From Thermodesulfobacteriota bacterium (GTDB lineage Bacteria; Desulfobacterota_D; UBA1144; Nemesobacterales; UBA2774), in assembly GCA_021604765.1 (NCBI GenBank), contig BQJP01000002.1, positions 62,001 through 126,000 on the forward strand: 64,000 nt of DNA, written 5' to 3'. The notes under the pieces were generated by a model. That model had not been told where the DNA came from. It worked only from the letters and a program-made list of their open reading frames with translations, and ran no database searches. The position numbers and the translations under genes were made by a program. Positions 43,801 through 53,175 of the stretch are shown here, one piece after another (position 1 is the first letter of the stretch; each line of letters starts with the position of its first letter).

Positions 43801-44244
43801 CTTACCGATCTAGTAGAAGAAGCTGTGCTAGTTGAGTTTGATAGACTTACTGAAAGGGGCGGGGTATTGGGCGCTATGGAAAAAATGTATCAGAGGAGTA
43901 AGATCCAGGAAGAGTCGCTCTATTATGAAACTTTAAAAAATAGAGGAGAATATCCTGTTGTAGGAGTAAACACTTATTTATCAGACGACGGCTCACCCAC
44001 TATTACACCAAAAGAAGTAATACGATCAACCAAAGAAGAAAAAGATTATCAGGTCGAATTTGTTAATTCAGTAACAAGACGCTATAGAACAAAATCGGAT
44101 GAAGTGATAAAAGAACTTCAGAATGCGGCAATTAATAACGAGAATACGTTTGAGAAAATAATGGAAGCTGTAAAGTTCTGTACATTAGGTGAGATTACTC
44201 ATGCTCTTTATGAAGTAGGCGGTCAGTACCGAAGGAATATGTAG
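40846..44244 (+). CDS. icmF: Fused isobutyryl-CoA mutase IcmF
   Basis: 1132 residues. B12-binding domain first (D-G-H-D-A-A at 29-34 with the base-off His31), then a MeaI-type G-protein chaperone with P-loop GTGGAGKS (211-218), then the large acyl-CoA mutase barrel ([47 protein letters not shown]). It interconverts isobutyryl-CoA and n-butyryl-CoA, or isovaleryl/pivalyl-CoA, with adenosylcobalamin. The domain order chaperone-inside-mutase is diagnostic of IcmF rather than methylmalonyl-CoA mutase. Single gene under TetR-type control. Confidence 0.96.
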   Translation: MAQQQISQISTIYKPKNKIRIVSATSLFDGHDAAINIMRRILQSSGAEVIHLGHNRSAEEIVNTAIQEDVQAIAVTSYQGGHIEFFKYMYDLLRERSSGQIKIFGGGGGTILPSEIEELHKYGIARIYTPDDGREIGLQGMVNDLLSEIDYPTGEIAPKNILENIRQKSISALSSLISAFENENKSAVPIIQEINQKLKSMPHIPVLGVTGTGGAGKSSIVDELVRRFLTDFGDKRIAILSVDPSKRKTGGALLGDRIRMNSVNSDRVYMRSMATRQSNLALSKHVPEIISILKYAGFDLIVLETSGIGQSDTEIVGLSDTSLYVMTSDYGAATQLEKIDMLDYADLVAMNKFDKNGAIDALRDVRKQYRRNNLLWDSKDEDLPIYGTTASMFNDSGVDDLYRAIIKTVSEKTDTPLISKYEGSSKSNVEKFIIPPKRTRYLSEITETIHNYNVWVNKQAETAEKLYGIKTAIDSINDDKISNEARNVLDELYQKTLQELDPNNRKILENWEDKKKSYHTDSYVYKIRGKDIKTKTYTTSLSMNRIPRISLPAYSGHGDILRWSLQENVPGEFPFTAGVFPFKRQNEDPTRMFAGEGGPERTNKRFHYVSLNTPAKRLSTAFDSVTLYGENPDCRPDIYGKIGNSGVSIACLDDAKKLYSGFDLCDPSTSVSMTINGPAAIVLAFFLNAAIDQQCELYIQENGLEKETCKKTKDIYQTIDQNIPQYNGELPEGNDGLGLMLLGVSGDQVLPKQVYEKIKSKTLSQVRGTVQADILKEDQAQNTCIFSTESSLRIQGDIQQYFIDHNIQNFYSISISGYHMAEAGANPITQLAFTLANGFTFVEYFLSRGMDIDDFAPNFSFFFSNGLEAEYTVIGRVARRIWAKAMKLKYGGNERSQKLKYHIQTSGRSLHAQEISFNDIRTTLQALTAIYDNCNSLHTNAYDEAITTPTEESVRRAIAIQLIINRELGSAKNENPLQGSFFVEELTDLVEEAVLVEFDRLTERGGVLGAMEKMYQRSKIQEESLYYETLKNRGEYPVVGVNTYLSDDGSPTITPKEVIRSTKEEKDYQVEFVNSVTRRYRTKSDEVIKELQNAAINNENTFEKIMEAVKFCTLGEITHALYEVGGQYRRNM

Positions 44245-44251
44245 CAGTATA

Positions 44252-44851
44252 TTAAAGTTTGCTATACCATTCAATAGCATCTTCCAGTCTGTCATTACCC
44301 CAAAATATTTCTCCACCTATTACAAAAGTAGGTGCGCCGAATATAGATTTATCTGCTGCTAGCTGGGTTTCTTCTCTTAATTTATCTTTATTTTCCTGGG
44401 TTTTTGCTTGAGTGATTATCTGAGCCGCATCCAATCCTAATGCATTCAAAATTGAAGATAAAACTTCTTCATTTGAAATATCTTTATCCTCTGAAAAGTT
44501 TGCTATGAATACTGATTTAATAAACTCTGCTACCCAGCTCTCATCCTCAAAAGCAACCGATACTCTTGCGGCCAGCAAACCATTTCTTGGAAATTGGCTT
44601 GGATGAGTAAATGGTATCCCGTACTTCTCACTCAAGCGCATTATGTCACGCCACATATATTCTCCTTTGGCTTTGTAAATATTAAAAGGCGACGTATCCC
44701 ATCCCTGAGTGTTGAAAATTGGCCCAAGTAAAAATGGTTTCCATTTTATTCTTATATTGTGGTTTTGAGCAAGTTCATCAATACGGTATACGGATAGATA
44801 TGAATATGTACTTGCAAAATCAAACCAGAATTCAAAACTAGATTCATCCAT
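44252..44851 (-). CDS. DsbA-fold 2-hydroxychromene-2-carboxylate isomerase-like protein
   Basis: 199 residues. F-W-F-D-F-A-S-T-Y-S-Y-L start with the Ser typical of HCCA isomerase/GST-kappa-like proteins, then WKPFLLGPIF, and the C-terminal SIFGAPTFVIGGEIFWGNDRLE. It lacks the DsbA C-x-x-C, so it is a glutathione-type isomerase or transferase. Cytoplasmic. Convergent with icmF. Confidence 0.9.
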   Translation of the reverse strand: MDESSFEFWFDFASTYSYLSVYRIDELAQNHNIRIKWKPFLLGPIFNTQGWDTSPFNIYKAKGEYMWRDIMRLSEKYGIPFTHPSQFPRNGLLAARVSVAFEDESWVAEFIKSVFIANFSEDKDISNEEVLSSILNALGLDAAQIITQAKTQENKDKLREETQLAADKSIFGAPTFVIGGEIFWGNDRLEDAIEWYSKL

Positions 44852-44865
44852 AGTTTATATCCAAA

Positions 44866-44901
44866 AAATCCCACTCAGGAGTTTAATCCTAAATGGGATT
44901 T
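44866..44901 (-). terminator. Intrinsic terminator downstream of ferritin
   Basis: Minus strand: AAATCCCA ... AGGA-TTAAAC-TCCT ... TGGGATTTTTT. A two-part stem (8 bp outer, 4 bp inner) and a T-run, between ferritin and the isomerase gene. Confidence 0.75.
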
Positions 44902-44941
44902 GAGTTTAATGAACATTCATAAATTGAAAAAACATTATCAG

Positions 44942-45439
44942 CTACTGAGCAGAGCTTCTCTCAGAGAGCTGTGTATCCAAAATAAGGAGAGCTGAACCAC
45001 TGTCGCCTGCCAACTTTAATTTATCTAAAATCTCTTGCGCAGTTTTTTCTTCCTCTACTTGCTCCTGTATGAACCACTGTAATTCTACAGTTGTGGCATG
45101 ATCACTTTCACTAATAGCCTGCTCATAGAGTTTATTAATCATTCCTGTAACTTCTCTTTCATGGTCTAGAACGATCTGGAACATTTCTTTTAGAGACTTA
45201 AATTTGGTCTGTGGTTTTCCTATTGATTGTAGAACCACTCTTCCGTCACGGTTAAGAATGTAGTCAAATATTCGCATGGCATGTCCAAGCTCTTCCTCGC
45301 TCTGCAGTCTCATCCAGGTTGCAAAACCACCCATATTAATAGATTCGCAATAAGCCGCCATGGATAAATATGTATATGAAGAAAAATATTCGTTCTTTAT
45401 TTGATCGTTTAGAGCATCCTGAATTTCTTTACTTAGCAT
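44942..45439 (-). CDS. ftnA: Non-heme ferritin
   Basis: 165 residues, standard length. Ferroxidase ligands E17, E50 and H53 (LQSEEELGHAMRIFDY) and the second set around EWF/LQWFIQEQVEEEKTA are present. No heme-binding Met of bacterioferritin is evident. It stores iron in the cytoplasm. Monocistronic, followed by a clear terminator. Confidence 0.95.
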   Translation of the reverse strand: MLSKEIQDALNDQIKNEYFSSYTYLSMAAYCESINMGGFATWMRLQSEEELGHAMRIFDYILNRDGRVVLQSIGKPQTKFKSLKEMFQIVLDHEREVTGMINKLYEQAISESDHATTVELQWFIQEQVEEEKTAQEILDKLKLAGDSGSALLILDTQLSERSSAQ

Positions 45440-45690
45440 TTTAACCTCCGATTCTGGTGATTTCCTTATTCAAGTCCAACATTTTTCGTTTATATATTAT
45501 CCCATATATTGCTACTAATTTCAAGTAATTATTAGGTGGGAATAATTACCATTTAGAATGGCCAGAACATTAAACTGAAGACTAAGGAACTAATTTCAAA
45601 ATTGAGTCTCTAAATCTAGAACCCTATGTCAAATTGGCTTTTGTATGATTTCCAATAATAATAGTAAATAATTTAAGTTCAGATCTTATA

Positions 45691-46965
45691 ATGACTAATT
45701 CCTCAAATAAAAGTAAACACGGCGAAATTTTAAGTTGGTGCATGTATGACTGGGCAAATTCGGCGTTTGCCACAACAGTCATGGCAGCGGTGCTGCCGGT
45801 TTACTACAGTCAGGTTGCGGGTGTGACCTTACCAGGTAACACTGCTACAGCCTACTGGGGCTATACAACTGCTATTGCTCTACTAATAACTGCTCTGCTG
45901 GCTCCAATTATGGGAGCTATAGCTGATTACTCTGGTTCAAAGAAAAAACTCCTTATGACATTTGCCGGTATTGGTATTTTTGCAACAGCACTTCTTTATT
46001 TTGTTACTACCGGAGATTGGTTCATGGCATCTCTGTTTTTTATTATAGGTAACATTGGATTTGCAACCTCTGAGGTGTTTTATAATTCGCTTCTTCCCGA
46101 AGTTGCCGGACCCGGGAATATCGATCAGGTATCCACAAAAGGGTATGCACTTGGTTACCTTGGAGGAGGAATTTTACTTGGTATTAATGTCTTGATGATT
46201 GAATTCATGGAAGACAAAATGCTTGCAACCCGCCTTTCTTTTGTAACAGTTTCAATTTGGTGGGCTGTCTTTACAATACCTATAATAAGAAATGTTAGAG
46301 AACCGAAAGTAACACAAATTAAAGAACCAAATATCAATCCTTTCACGGCCGGTTTTAAAAGACTCGGTGTAACTTTTAAAGAACTTAGAAATTATAGGCA
46401 ATTATTTCTTTTCTTAATCGCTTTCTGGATCTACAACGACGGAATAGGAACCATAATAAAGATGGCAACTATATATGGTGCTGAAATAGGTATTGATCAG
46501 ACTACTTTAATTGGGGCACTTCTAATGACTCAATTCGTTGGAATTCCATTTGCGTTTGCCTTTGGCAGACTAGCTACTTACATCGGCACAAAAAACTCGA
46601 TCCTGCTTGGACTTTTTGTATATACCATTATTTCTATCGGCGGTTACTTTATGCAGACAGCACTTCACTTTTGGATTCTAGCCTTTCTGGTAGGTACTGT
46701 GCAGGGTGGAACGCAAGCCCTAAGTCGATCATTGTTTGGCTCAATGCTGCCCAAATCAAAGACTTGTGAATTTTATGGCTTCTATGGAATGAGTTCAAAG
46801 TTTGCAGGTATTGTAGGACCTTTGGTTTTTGCCGTTGTAACCCAGCTTGCAGGCTCAAGCAGATTGAGCATCGTATCACTAATAGTGTTCTTTATTTTAG
46901 GGGCTTTTTTACTCAATAAAGTGGATGAAAAAGAGGGCTTTAGAATCGCACAGGAAAACGGATAA
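45691..46965 (+). CDS. MFS transporter, UMF1 (Atg22-like) family
   Basis: 424 residues, about 12 membrane segments. N-terminal SWCMYDWANSAFATTVMAAVLPVYY is the UMF1 hallmark; later APIMGAIADYSGSKKK (MFS loop 2-3) and GTVQGGTQALSRSLFGSMLPKS. Substrate unknown. Confidence 0.93.
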   Translation: MTNSSNKSKHGEILSWCMYDWANSAFATTVMAAVLPVYYSQVAGVTLPGNTATAYWGYTTAIALLITALLAPIMGAIADYSGSKKKLLMTFAGIGIFATALLYFVTTGDWFMASLFFIIGNIGFATSEVFYNSLLPEVAGPGNIDQVSTKGYALGYLGGGILLGINVLMIEFMEDKMLATRLSFVTVSIWWAVFTIPIIRNVREPKVTQIKEPNINPFTAGFKRLGVTFKELRNYRQLFLFLIAFWIYNDGIGTIIKMATIYGAEIGIDQTTLIGALLMTQFVGIPFAFAFGRLATYIGTKNSILLGLFVYTIISIGGYFMQTALHFWILAFLVGTVQGGTQALSRSLFGSMLPKSKTCEFYGFYGMSSKFAGIVGPLVFAVVTQLAGSSRLSIVSLIVFFILGAFLLNKVDEKEGFRIAQENG

Positions 46966-47323
46966 TATCAAAAAAATACAAGTCCAAAAAAACTAATAAA
47001 GAAAATCCACAAATTTTGTTAAAATAACCTATGTTTACAGTTATTTGCATTTAAAACAAGACATTTTACCTGTGGATAACTTTCAAAATTGTGTAAATTT
47101 TATGAAAAAATTCAGAAGAAATTAGTTGGCAAAATACTTATGTAACCTACTGTAATTATGTAATAATAAAAAAAAACTTGACAAGCTATTTTACGATCTG
47201 TTAGGATGTATTCTACTGGATTGGATGGGGCATTTCATAGACTAATTTTCTACACGAAAGTTATCCACATGCTGTTGATAATTTGTGGATAAGTTGTCTT
47301 TTGGAAGGAGCATCGGAGGATAA
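46966..47323. other. Upstream part of oriC and dnaA promoter region
   Basis: 358 bases without a gene. DnaA boxes (TTATCCACA or complement) at 47071-47079, 47261-47269 and 47284-47292. AT-rich tracts around 46970-47180 could be the unwinding element. A promoter TTGACA (47178-47183) with TAGGAT at 47202-47207 likely drives dnaA. Confidence 0.8.
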
Positions 47324-48823
47324 TTGACTACAAAACGAACGCCCCAAATACATGACCTTAAATCTCTCTTCTCTGAAAGAGGTAATGATGATAGTGGATT
47401 AGAATTTTTTATAACCCAATCGGATCTTCCTAATTCCATTTCAGAGCAAAGATTGGACTCAAACCAATCTTCAAAAAATGTAGGCTGGGATGAAGTACTT
47501 AAAAGGATAGAAAAGAAATCTAATCCACAAGTATTCTTCTGGTTTTCACCACTAAAGGCTATTACTGAGTCTGAAAATACTTTAGTGCTGATGGCGAAAA
47601 ATGAGTTCGACAAGGACTGGATTGAAAATCACTACCTGGAGTTTATTGCTGATACGGTAAAGGAAATTTACGGTATCGATGTGGAAGTAAAAATAGTGTC
47701 AGAAAATAGTGATCATAATCAAAAAGATACAACCCATTCTAAAAAGCTCAATAAACAAACTGAGCAGAAATCCGACTTATTTACAGGTTTTTTAAGTCCT
47801 AACTATACTTTCGATAGGTTTATAGTAGGACCAAGTAACCAGTTTGCCCATGCTGCTTCAACTGCAGTTGCAAGAAAGCCCGGAGAATCTTACAACCCTT
47901 TATTTATTTACGGTGGGGTTGGGCTTGGAAAAACTCACCTTATAAACGCAATTGGAAACTCAGTCTTAAAGTCAACATCAAATATGGCGCGAGTCTGCTG
48001 CATCTCTGCTGAGCACTTTACTAACCAGGTGATAAACAGTATTAAGTCAAATAAGATGGAGGAATTTAGAAACAGGTACAGATTTGGTTGTGATGTCCTG
48101 CTTATTGATGACATACAGTTTATAGCTGGTAAAGAAAGTACACAAGAAGAGTTTTTCCACACCTTTAACACACTATATGAATCCAAGAAACAGATTGTTC
48201 TAACCAGTGATAAGTCTCCAAAGGATATGTCATATTTAGAGGAAAGACTCAGGTCCAGGTTTGAGTGGGGATTAATAACGGACATACAACCTCCTGAGAC
48301 TGAAACTAGGATAGCAATTATTAAAAATATTGCTGAGAGCCAGGGAATACTACTACCAAATGAGGTAGGGCTATATATAGCAAAGAACACTACGTCGAAC
48401 ATTAGAGAATTAGAGGGAACACTGACAAATATTATCGCTCATGCAAAACTTCTTAATGCGGAGATTTCCTTAGATCTTGCTAAAGAAGTATTAAAAAACA
48501 TAGTCAAAAATCAGGATAATAGATTTGTCACTATAGAAAGTATCCAGAAAGAAGTTGCAAACTACTACGGAATGAGAGTGCAGGATCTAAAATCAGATAG
48601 AAAGCAAAAAAACATTGCGGTACCAAGACAAGTTACTATGTATTTAGCACGAAGGTACACGGGCGCTTCGTATCCGGAGATTGGAGAAAAGTTTGGCGGT
48701 AAAGATCATTCTACTGTAATACACGCTGTTAAAAAAATAGAAAAGCTTCTGGGAAACGATCATTCAATAACAAATATTGTGGATACTTTATCTAAAAAAA
48801 TTGAAACTCTAATGAGTGGATAA
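47324..48823 (+). CDS. dnaA: Chromosomal replication initiator DnaA
   Basis: 499 residues from a TTG at 47324 with GGAGG upstream. Domain I (about 60-130; VFFWFSPLKAI, LVLMAKNEFDKDWI), linker, AAA+ domain III with Walker A FIYGGVGLGKTHL and Walker B DVLLIDDIQFI, and domain IV with the DnaA signature YPEIGEKFGGKDHSTVIHAVKKI. It binds the boxes on either side of its own gene. Followed by dnaN. The N-terminus is slightly long, with a Ser/Asp-rich extension before domain I. Confidence 0.97.
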   Translation: MTTKRTPQIHDLKSLFSERGNDDSGLEFFITQSDLPNSISEQRLDSNQSSKNVGWDEVLKRIEKKSNPQVFFWFSPLKAITESENTLVLMAKNEFDKDWIENHYLEFIADTVKEIYGIDVEVKIVSENSDHNQKDTTHSKKLNKQTEQKSDLFTGFLSPNYTFDRFIVGPSNQFAHAASTAVARKPGESYNPLFIYGGVGLGKTHLINAIGNSVLKSTSNMARVCCISAEHFTNQVINSIKSNKMEEFRNRYRFGCDVLLIDDIQFIAGKESTQEEFFHTFNTLYESKKQIVLTSDKSPKDMSYLEERLRSRFEWGLITDIQPPETETRIAIIKNIAESQGILLPNEVGLYIAKNTTSNIRELEGTLTNIIAHAKLLNAEISLDLAKEVLKNIVKNQDNRFVTIESIQKEVANYYGMRVQDLKSDRKQKNIAVPRQVTMYLARRYTGASYPEIGEKFGGKDHSTVIHAVKKIEKLLGNDHSITNIVDTLSKKIETLMSG

Positions 48824-49066
48824 ACAGTGCAAAACTTTGTGTGTGTATTTGTGGATAAAAAGTTAAAATGTGTATATGATTAAGTTCCTGTGGATAAGGG
48901 TTGACAAACTACAAAAAACATCAACATGTCTATCAACATAAAAAACACAAAATATCACTTTAAAAACGGGGCAAAGAGGGTATTTGTCCACAAATTCACA
49001 TACCCTACTATTATTACTACTATATATAAGAATAATATTTAATATTATAGAAATAGGAGTAGAGAT
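48824..49066. other. dnaA-dnaN intergenic DnaA-box cluster
   Basis: Boxes TGTGGATAA at 48850-48858 and 48889-48897, and TTGTCCACA at 48984-48992 (one mismatch). With the three boxes upstream of dnaA this suggests a bipartite origin. Confidence 0.75.
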
Positions 49067-50167
49067 ATGAAATTTACAACCCAGGTACAAGATTTCTCAC
49101 TAAAATTAGGATTGGTTCAAGGAATTTCTGAAAGACGAGCAACTATGCCTGTTCTCTCTCATGTTCTTGTTACTTTAAAAAATAATAAGATTGAAATTTC
49201 TGCAACTGATCTTGAAACAACTATGAGCACTTGGTGTGATGCTGAAATTCAAAAGGAAGGTAGTTTAGCAATTCCTGCGAGAAAATTATATGAGATTGTT
49301 AAAGAGCTTCCAGACGGTCAAATTGAACTTGAAGAAATTGGCAATCACTGGGTTGAAATCAGAAGCTCTTCTGCAAACTTTAAGATTGCAGGGCTTCCGA
49401 GTGAGGATTTTCCCATTATCCCAGAGCTGCATTCAGATAATTTGTTTAGCGTAGAGAGTTTTGTTATAGAGGACATGATATCGAAAACGATATTTGCAGT
49501 TTCTCCAGACGAACTAAGAAGAAATCTTGCTGGTATATATTTCGAGGAGTCAAGTGAGAAGAATTTGAGGCTCGTCGCTACAGATGGGCATCGTTTATCA
49601 CTTGTAGAAAAGAAGATTGATGGTGGAGTTAAATTTGATAAAGGATTTGTAGTTCCTAAAAAAGGTGTTGCGGAGCTTAGAAAGGTTTTAAGATTATCTG
49701 AAACTGTCAAGATTGGAGTTGGGGACAACTTCTTTATGGCCGAAGGGGAGAATATAGTTCTCATAGCAAGGCTTATAGACGCAGATTTTCCAGACTATAA
49801 ACAAGTAACACCAGAGGTAACAAAAGTAACAATTAGTATCGGCAAAGATGAACTCTTAAGCGCTTTAAAAAGAGTTTCAATTCTTTCTTCAGAAAAAACT
49901 AGAAGCATAAAACTTAATATTGAAAAAGGTACGATGACTTTAGTTTCGGTTTCTCCGGAATTCGGCGAAGCCAAAGAATCTATTGCAATAGACTATTCTG
50001 GAGAACCTACAGAGCTCGGGTTTAATGCTAGGTATCTCATGGATGTGCTAGAGGCCATTACGCAAGAAAAAGTTCAGATCGGTCTAATTGACGAGCTTAG
50101 CCCTGCAGTTGTTAAACCAGAAGACAATGAGGTTTACATGTCTGTAATTATGCCTATGAGGGTATAA
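49067..50167 (+). CDS. dnaN: DNA polymerase III sliding clamp DnaN
   Basis: 366 residues, three clamp domains. RATMPVLSHVLV, KLYEIVKELPD, LRLVATDGHRLSL, and the end SPAVVKPEDNEVYMSVIMPMRV, close to the usual YVVMPMRL. AGGAGT upstream. It lies directly after dnaA as in most bacteria, but recF and gyrB do not follow. Confidence 0.98.
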   Translation: MKFTTQVQDFSLKLGLVQGISERRATMPVLSHVLVTLKNNKIEISATDLETTMSTWCDAEIQKEGSLAIPARKLYEIVKELPDGQIELEEIGNHWVEIRSSSANFKIAGLPSEDFPIIPELHSDNLFSVESFVIEDMISKTIFAVSPDELRRNLAGIYFEESSEKNLRLVATDGHRLSLVEKKIDGGVKFDKGFVVPKKGVAELRKVLRLSETVKIGVGDNFFMAEGENIVLIARLIDADFPDYKQVTPEVTKVTISIGKDELLSALKRVSILSSEKTRSIKLNIEKGTMTLVSVSPEFGEAKESIAIDYSGEPTELGFNARYLMDVLEAITQEKVQIGLIDELSPAVVKPEDNEVYMSVIMPMRV

Positions 50168-50271
50168 TATAATTTGTTGGCGTTGCAATAAATTGACATT
50201 ATTAATTGTGGTTTAAAGTTGGATTCTAAGATAGATTTTGTATCAGCCTTAGTCAGCAGCAACTATAATAT

Positions 50272-51009
50272 ATGCTTGATATTTTATTCCCAAAAATCTG
50301 CCCTTCCTGCAAAAAGGTGTCACTCAAAAATGAGAAGCTTTGTAAGACATGTTTAAGTGATATAAGGTTCCTTAATAATTGGAATTTGTGCAGTAAATGC
50401 GGGGTTCCCTTCGGATATTTTGATAGTAATAACAAAGATAATTCAATGCTTGAATCTGACAGCGCTGGCCATCTTTGTGGCAAATGTATTCAAAACAGTT
50501 ACTGCTTTGAAAAGGCCCGCTCTATTGCTATTTACGAAGGCAGCATCAGAGATCTTATAATAGGCTTTAAATACGAAGGCAAATTGAGCTACGGAGAGCT
50601 TCTTTTAGAGATTATAAAAACCAATTTCCCTGAGGATTTAGATGAGTTTGATTCTGTAGTGCCAGTCCCATTACATATAGATAAATTAAGGCATAGGGAG
50701 TACAACCAATCCGTAATTTTTGCTAGCGGGATTGCAAAGCATAATGGTAGTAAGTGTGACTTATTCGGACTTAAGAGGATAAGGGATACCGTTCCGCAAA
50801 TAGAAATAAAAAATGAAAATGAGAGAAGAAGGAATGTAAAGGGGGCTTTTTCAATTTCAAAAGATAAGAGTTATAAAGATGAGTCAGTGTTAATAGTCGA
50901 TGATGTTTTTACTTCAGGCTCAACGAGTGATGAGTGTTCTAAAATGCTACTTAAATCAGGAGCTTACAAAGTTCAGGTGCTCACTCTCACAAGGGCTCAG
51001 GCAATGTAA
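50272..51009 (+). CDS. comF: ComF family phosphoribosyltransferase-like protein
   Basis: 245 residues. N-terminal zinc finger (CPSC, LCKTC, CSKCG, LCGKC), central double-strand region, and PRPP-binding motif VLIVDDVFTSGST. ComF relatives act in natural transformation in some bacteria. No comEA/EC nearby; yifB/comM is at 26.6 kb. No strong ribosome site seen before the ATG. Confidence 0.92.
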   Translation: MLDILFPKICPSCKKVSLKNEKLCKTCLSDIRFLNNWNLCSKCGVPFGYFDSNNKDNSMLESDSAGHLCGKCIQNSYCFEKARSIAIYEGSIRDLIIGFKYEGKLSYGELLLEIIKTNFPEDLDEFDSVVPVPLHIDKLRHREYNQSVIFASGIAKHNGSKCDLFGLKRIRDTVPQIEIKNENERRRNVKGAFSISKDKSYKDESVLIVDDVFTSGSTSDECSKMLLKSGAYKVQVLTLTRAQAM

Positions 51010-51076
51010 TTTTATTTGACTTTAAAGTACCTTTACTTTAGATTTAAACTATAAGATTAAGTAGATTACTTAAACT

Positions 51077-52576
51077 ATGTACGGACGATTTGTAGGATTA
51101 GATATAGGTAGCAAAGATATTAAGGTCTCCCTGATTAAGAAAGGATTAAGGGATGTCCAATTGCTGCAGACAATTAGAACTGAAACTTCCCCTTCGCCTC
51201 AAGGAGATTCCAACCCACTAGCAGAAATATTCCAAGCTTACTCACTTCCAAAGGGTGATATAGCAACATCTATTTCCGAAAATCCGGCGTCTATAAGGGT
51301 TATCGATTTCCCCTTCTCCGACCCTAAGAAGATAGACTTGGTTTATGAATACGAACTTGAAAATCTTTCAACATTTGATCCTAAGAAAAAAATACACGGC
51401 TATCACCTTGTCAAAAATGGGACAGGAAGCGAAGCGCTGGTATGCGTGTTTGAGAAAGACCAAGTTGGAGATTTGATTGGATCTTTTAATGAACATGGAA
51501 TAGATCCGAAAATTATCACCTACACGCCCCTAGCTTTTGGTGCTCTTGATGAGTTTCTTCCTAGTGAGAGACCCTTGCTACTTATAGATATTGGCGATAG
51601 TGAAATTAGTTATGCATTATTTGATGAAAAAGGAATTCGGCGAGTCAGGTCCTCAACCAAGCCCGTTGAGTTGTTTTTAAATAAACTCGCTGAGCATGAA
51701 GAACTTGATTATAATCAGGATTTTAGTCAGTTAGCGATAGGGGACGAAAACTTATCTAACATAGAAGAGTATTTTGCCCCAATACTTGGTGAAATTAAAA
51801 AGACTCTGCAGTTTTTCGAGCTTGAGGTCAAAGATACTATAAAGATAATTGAAATTTCAGGCCCTTTATCACTAATAAAGGGAATGGCTGATTTTCTTAA
51901 AAATCGTCTCAATAAAGATGTTAGAAAAATATATATACCTGATCTTGGGGCTGATAAATCTCCATTATATGCAAAATCTTATGCATTGGCACTCTATGGA
52001 AGCTCCTTTAAAAATGAATATTTAAACTTTAGGAAAGACGAATTTAAATACGTAGGTGTAGATAATGAACTAAGGAAAGCATTTATGGTTCCCGGCATAT
52101 TGTTAGGGATATTAATACTGTTTCTTATATATACTTCAGCTTCTTCGTACTATGAACTTAAGGACAGTGTCGATGAAATGGAGACTCAAATAGCTCAGGT
52201 GGTAAAAGACACGTTCCCTGATGTTAAGGTTATTCCCAAACCTGTGTTATACATGCAAAGCGAGGTCGGAAAGGTTAGGGAGAAACTTGATTTGATCGAA
52301 GGGGTGCAAGGTGGTCAAACACCTCTTGATGCCTTAAAAGATATTTCAAGCAGTTTGCCTGAGAGCCTGAAATTAACAGTCAATGATATAAAGTTTGAAA
52401 GCGATGATAAAATAAAGATACAGGGTATTTGTGGATCATATCAAGAAGTTGCAGAGATAGAAGAAGCTCTTAAGAAGTCCGGTATGTTTGAGACAGTTAC
52501 CAGAAACCAAACTGGTAATGCCAATGACGGTAAAACAAAATTTGAAATATCTGTAGTACTAAAATCCAAGGCTTAA
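51077..52576 (+). CDS. gspL: Type II secretion protein GspL (PilM-like cytosolic domain)
   Basis: 499 residues. Actin-like ATPase-fold cytosolic domain (1-330; FVGLDIGSKDIKVSLIKKG), one TM (about 337-355), and a periplasmic ferredoxin-like domain (about 400-499; PLDALKDISSSLPESLKLTV, EIEEALKKSGMFETV). It links the cytosolic ATPase GspE to the inner-membrane platform. First of a three-gene gspL-M-N set; gspC-K are not in the window. Confidence 0.85.
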   Translation: MYGRFVGLDIGSKDIKVSLIKKGLRDVQLLQTIRTETSPSPQGDSNPLAEIFQAYSLPKGDIATSISENPASIRVIDFPFSDPKKIDLVYEYELENLSTFDPKKKIHGYHLVKNGTGSEALVCVFEKDQVGDLIGSFNEHGIDPKIITYTPLAFGALDEFLPSERPLLLIDIGDSEISYALFDEKGIRRVRSSTKPVELFLNKLAEHEELDYNQDFSQLAIGDENLSNIEEYFAPILGEIKKTLQFFELEVKDTIKIIEISGPLSLIKGMADFLKNRLNKDVRKIYIPDLGADKSPLYAKSYALALYGSSFKNEYLNFRKDEFKYVGVDNELRKAFMVPGILLGILILFLIYTSASSYYELKDSVDEMETQIAQVVKDTFPDVKVIPKPVLYMQSEVGKVREKLDLIEGVQGGQTPLDALKDISSSLPESLKLTVNDIKFESDDKIKIQGICGSYQEVAEIEEALKKSGMFETVTRNQTGNANDGKTKFEISVVLKSKA

Positions 52577-52577
52577 T

Positions 52578-53174
52578 ATGAATATTGATTCTATAAGACA
52601 AAAAATTCTGGAACTCAGCGAAAAATTTAGAGAGAAGTATTATACTCTTATTGCAACAGAGCGTGACAGAAGGGCGCTTATACTAGGTGTTTCAGTAATT
52701 ACTCTGATAGTACTCTATCTTGTTTTTCACTCGTATTCTTCTGGAATAGATAGTTTGCAAAAAAGATCTGTTCAGCTTCAGAAACAACTTGGAGAAGTAA
52801 AAGCTTTAAAAGCTGAATACGAGGATTCTAACAAAAAGATCGTAGAGTTATCAAGCAAAATTAAGAAAGAAAACGAAGCGCTTATATCTGTAGTAGAGAA
52901 AATACTCTTGAATGAGAAGCTAGATAGAACGAATTTTTCAATTAGAGATGTAAATTCTCGATCAAATTCTGACGAAGACTTTTATGAGGAAAAAAGTGTG
53001 GATGTCGAACTAAACAAGATATCACTAAACACCTTCGTAGATATCATGTATAAGCTCCAAAATAAACCCTCTCTTAAAGTCTCAAATTTAAATATAAGCA
53101 CAAAATTCGACAAAGCCAATTCAATGAAAGTGAAAATGAGAGTGTCCACATACGAGTTCAAACAGGTAAGCTGA
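52578..53174 (+). CDS. gspM: Type II secretion protein GspM
   Basis: 198 residues. One N-terminal TM (about 33-51), a coiled coil, and a small ferredoxin-like periplasmic domain. Starts one base after gspL's stop. GspM family assignment rests mainly on size, topology and order between gspL and gspN. Confidence 0.78.
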   Translation: MNIDSIRQKILELSEKFREKYYTLIATERDRRALILGVSVITLIVLYLVFHSYSSGIDSLQKRSVQLQKQLGEVKALKAEYEDSNKKIVELSSKIKKENEALISVVEKILLNEKLDRTNFSIRDVNSRSNSDEDFYEEKSVDVELNKISLNTFVDIMYKLQNKPSLKVSNLNISTKFDKANSMKVKMRVSTYEFKQVS

Positions 53175-53175
53175 A

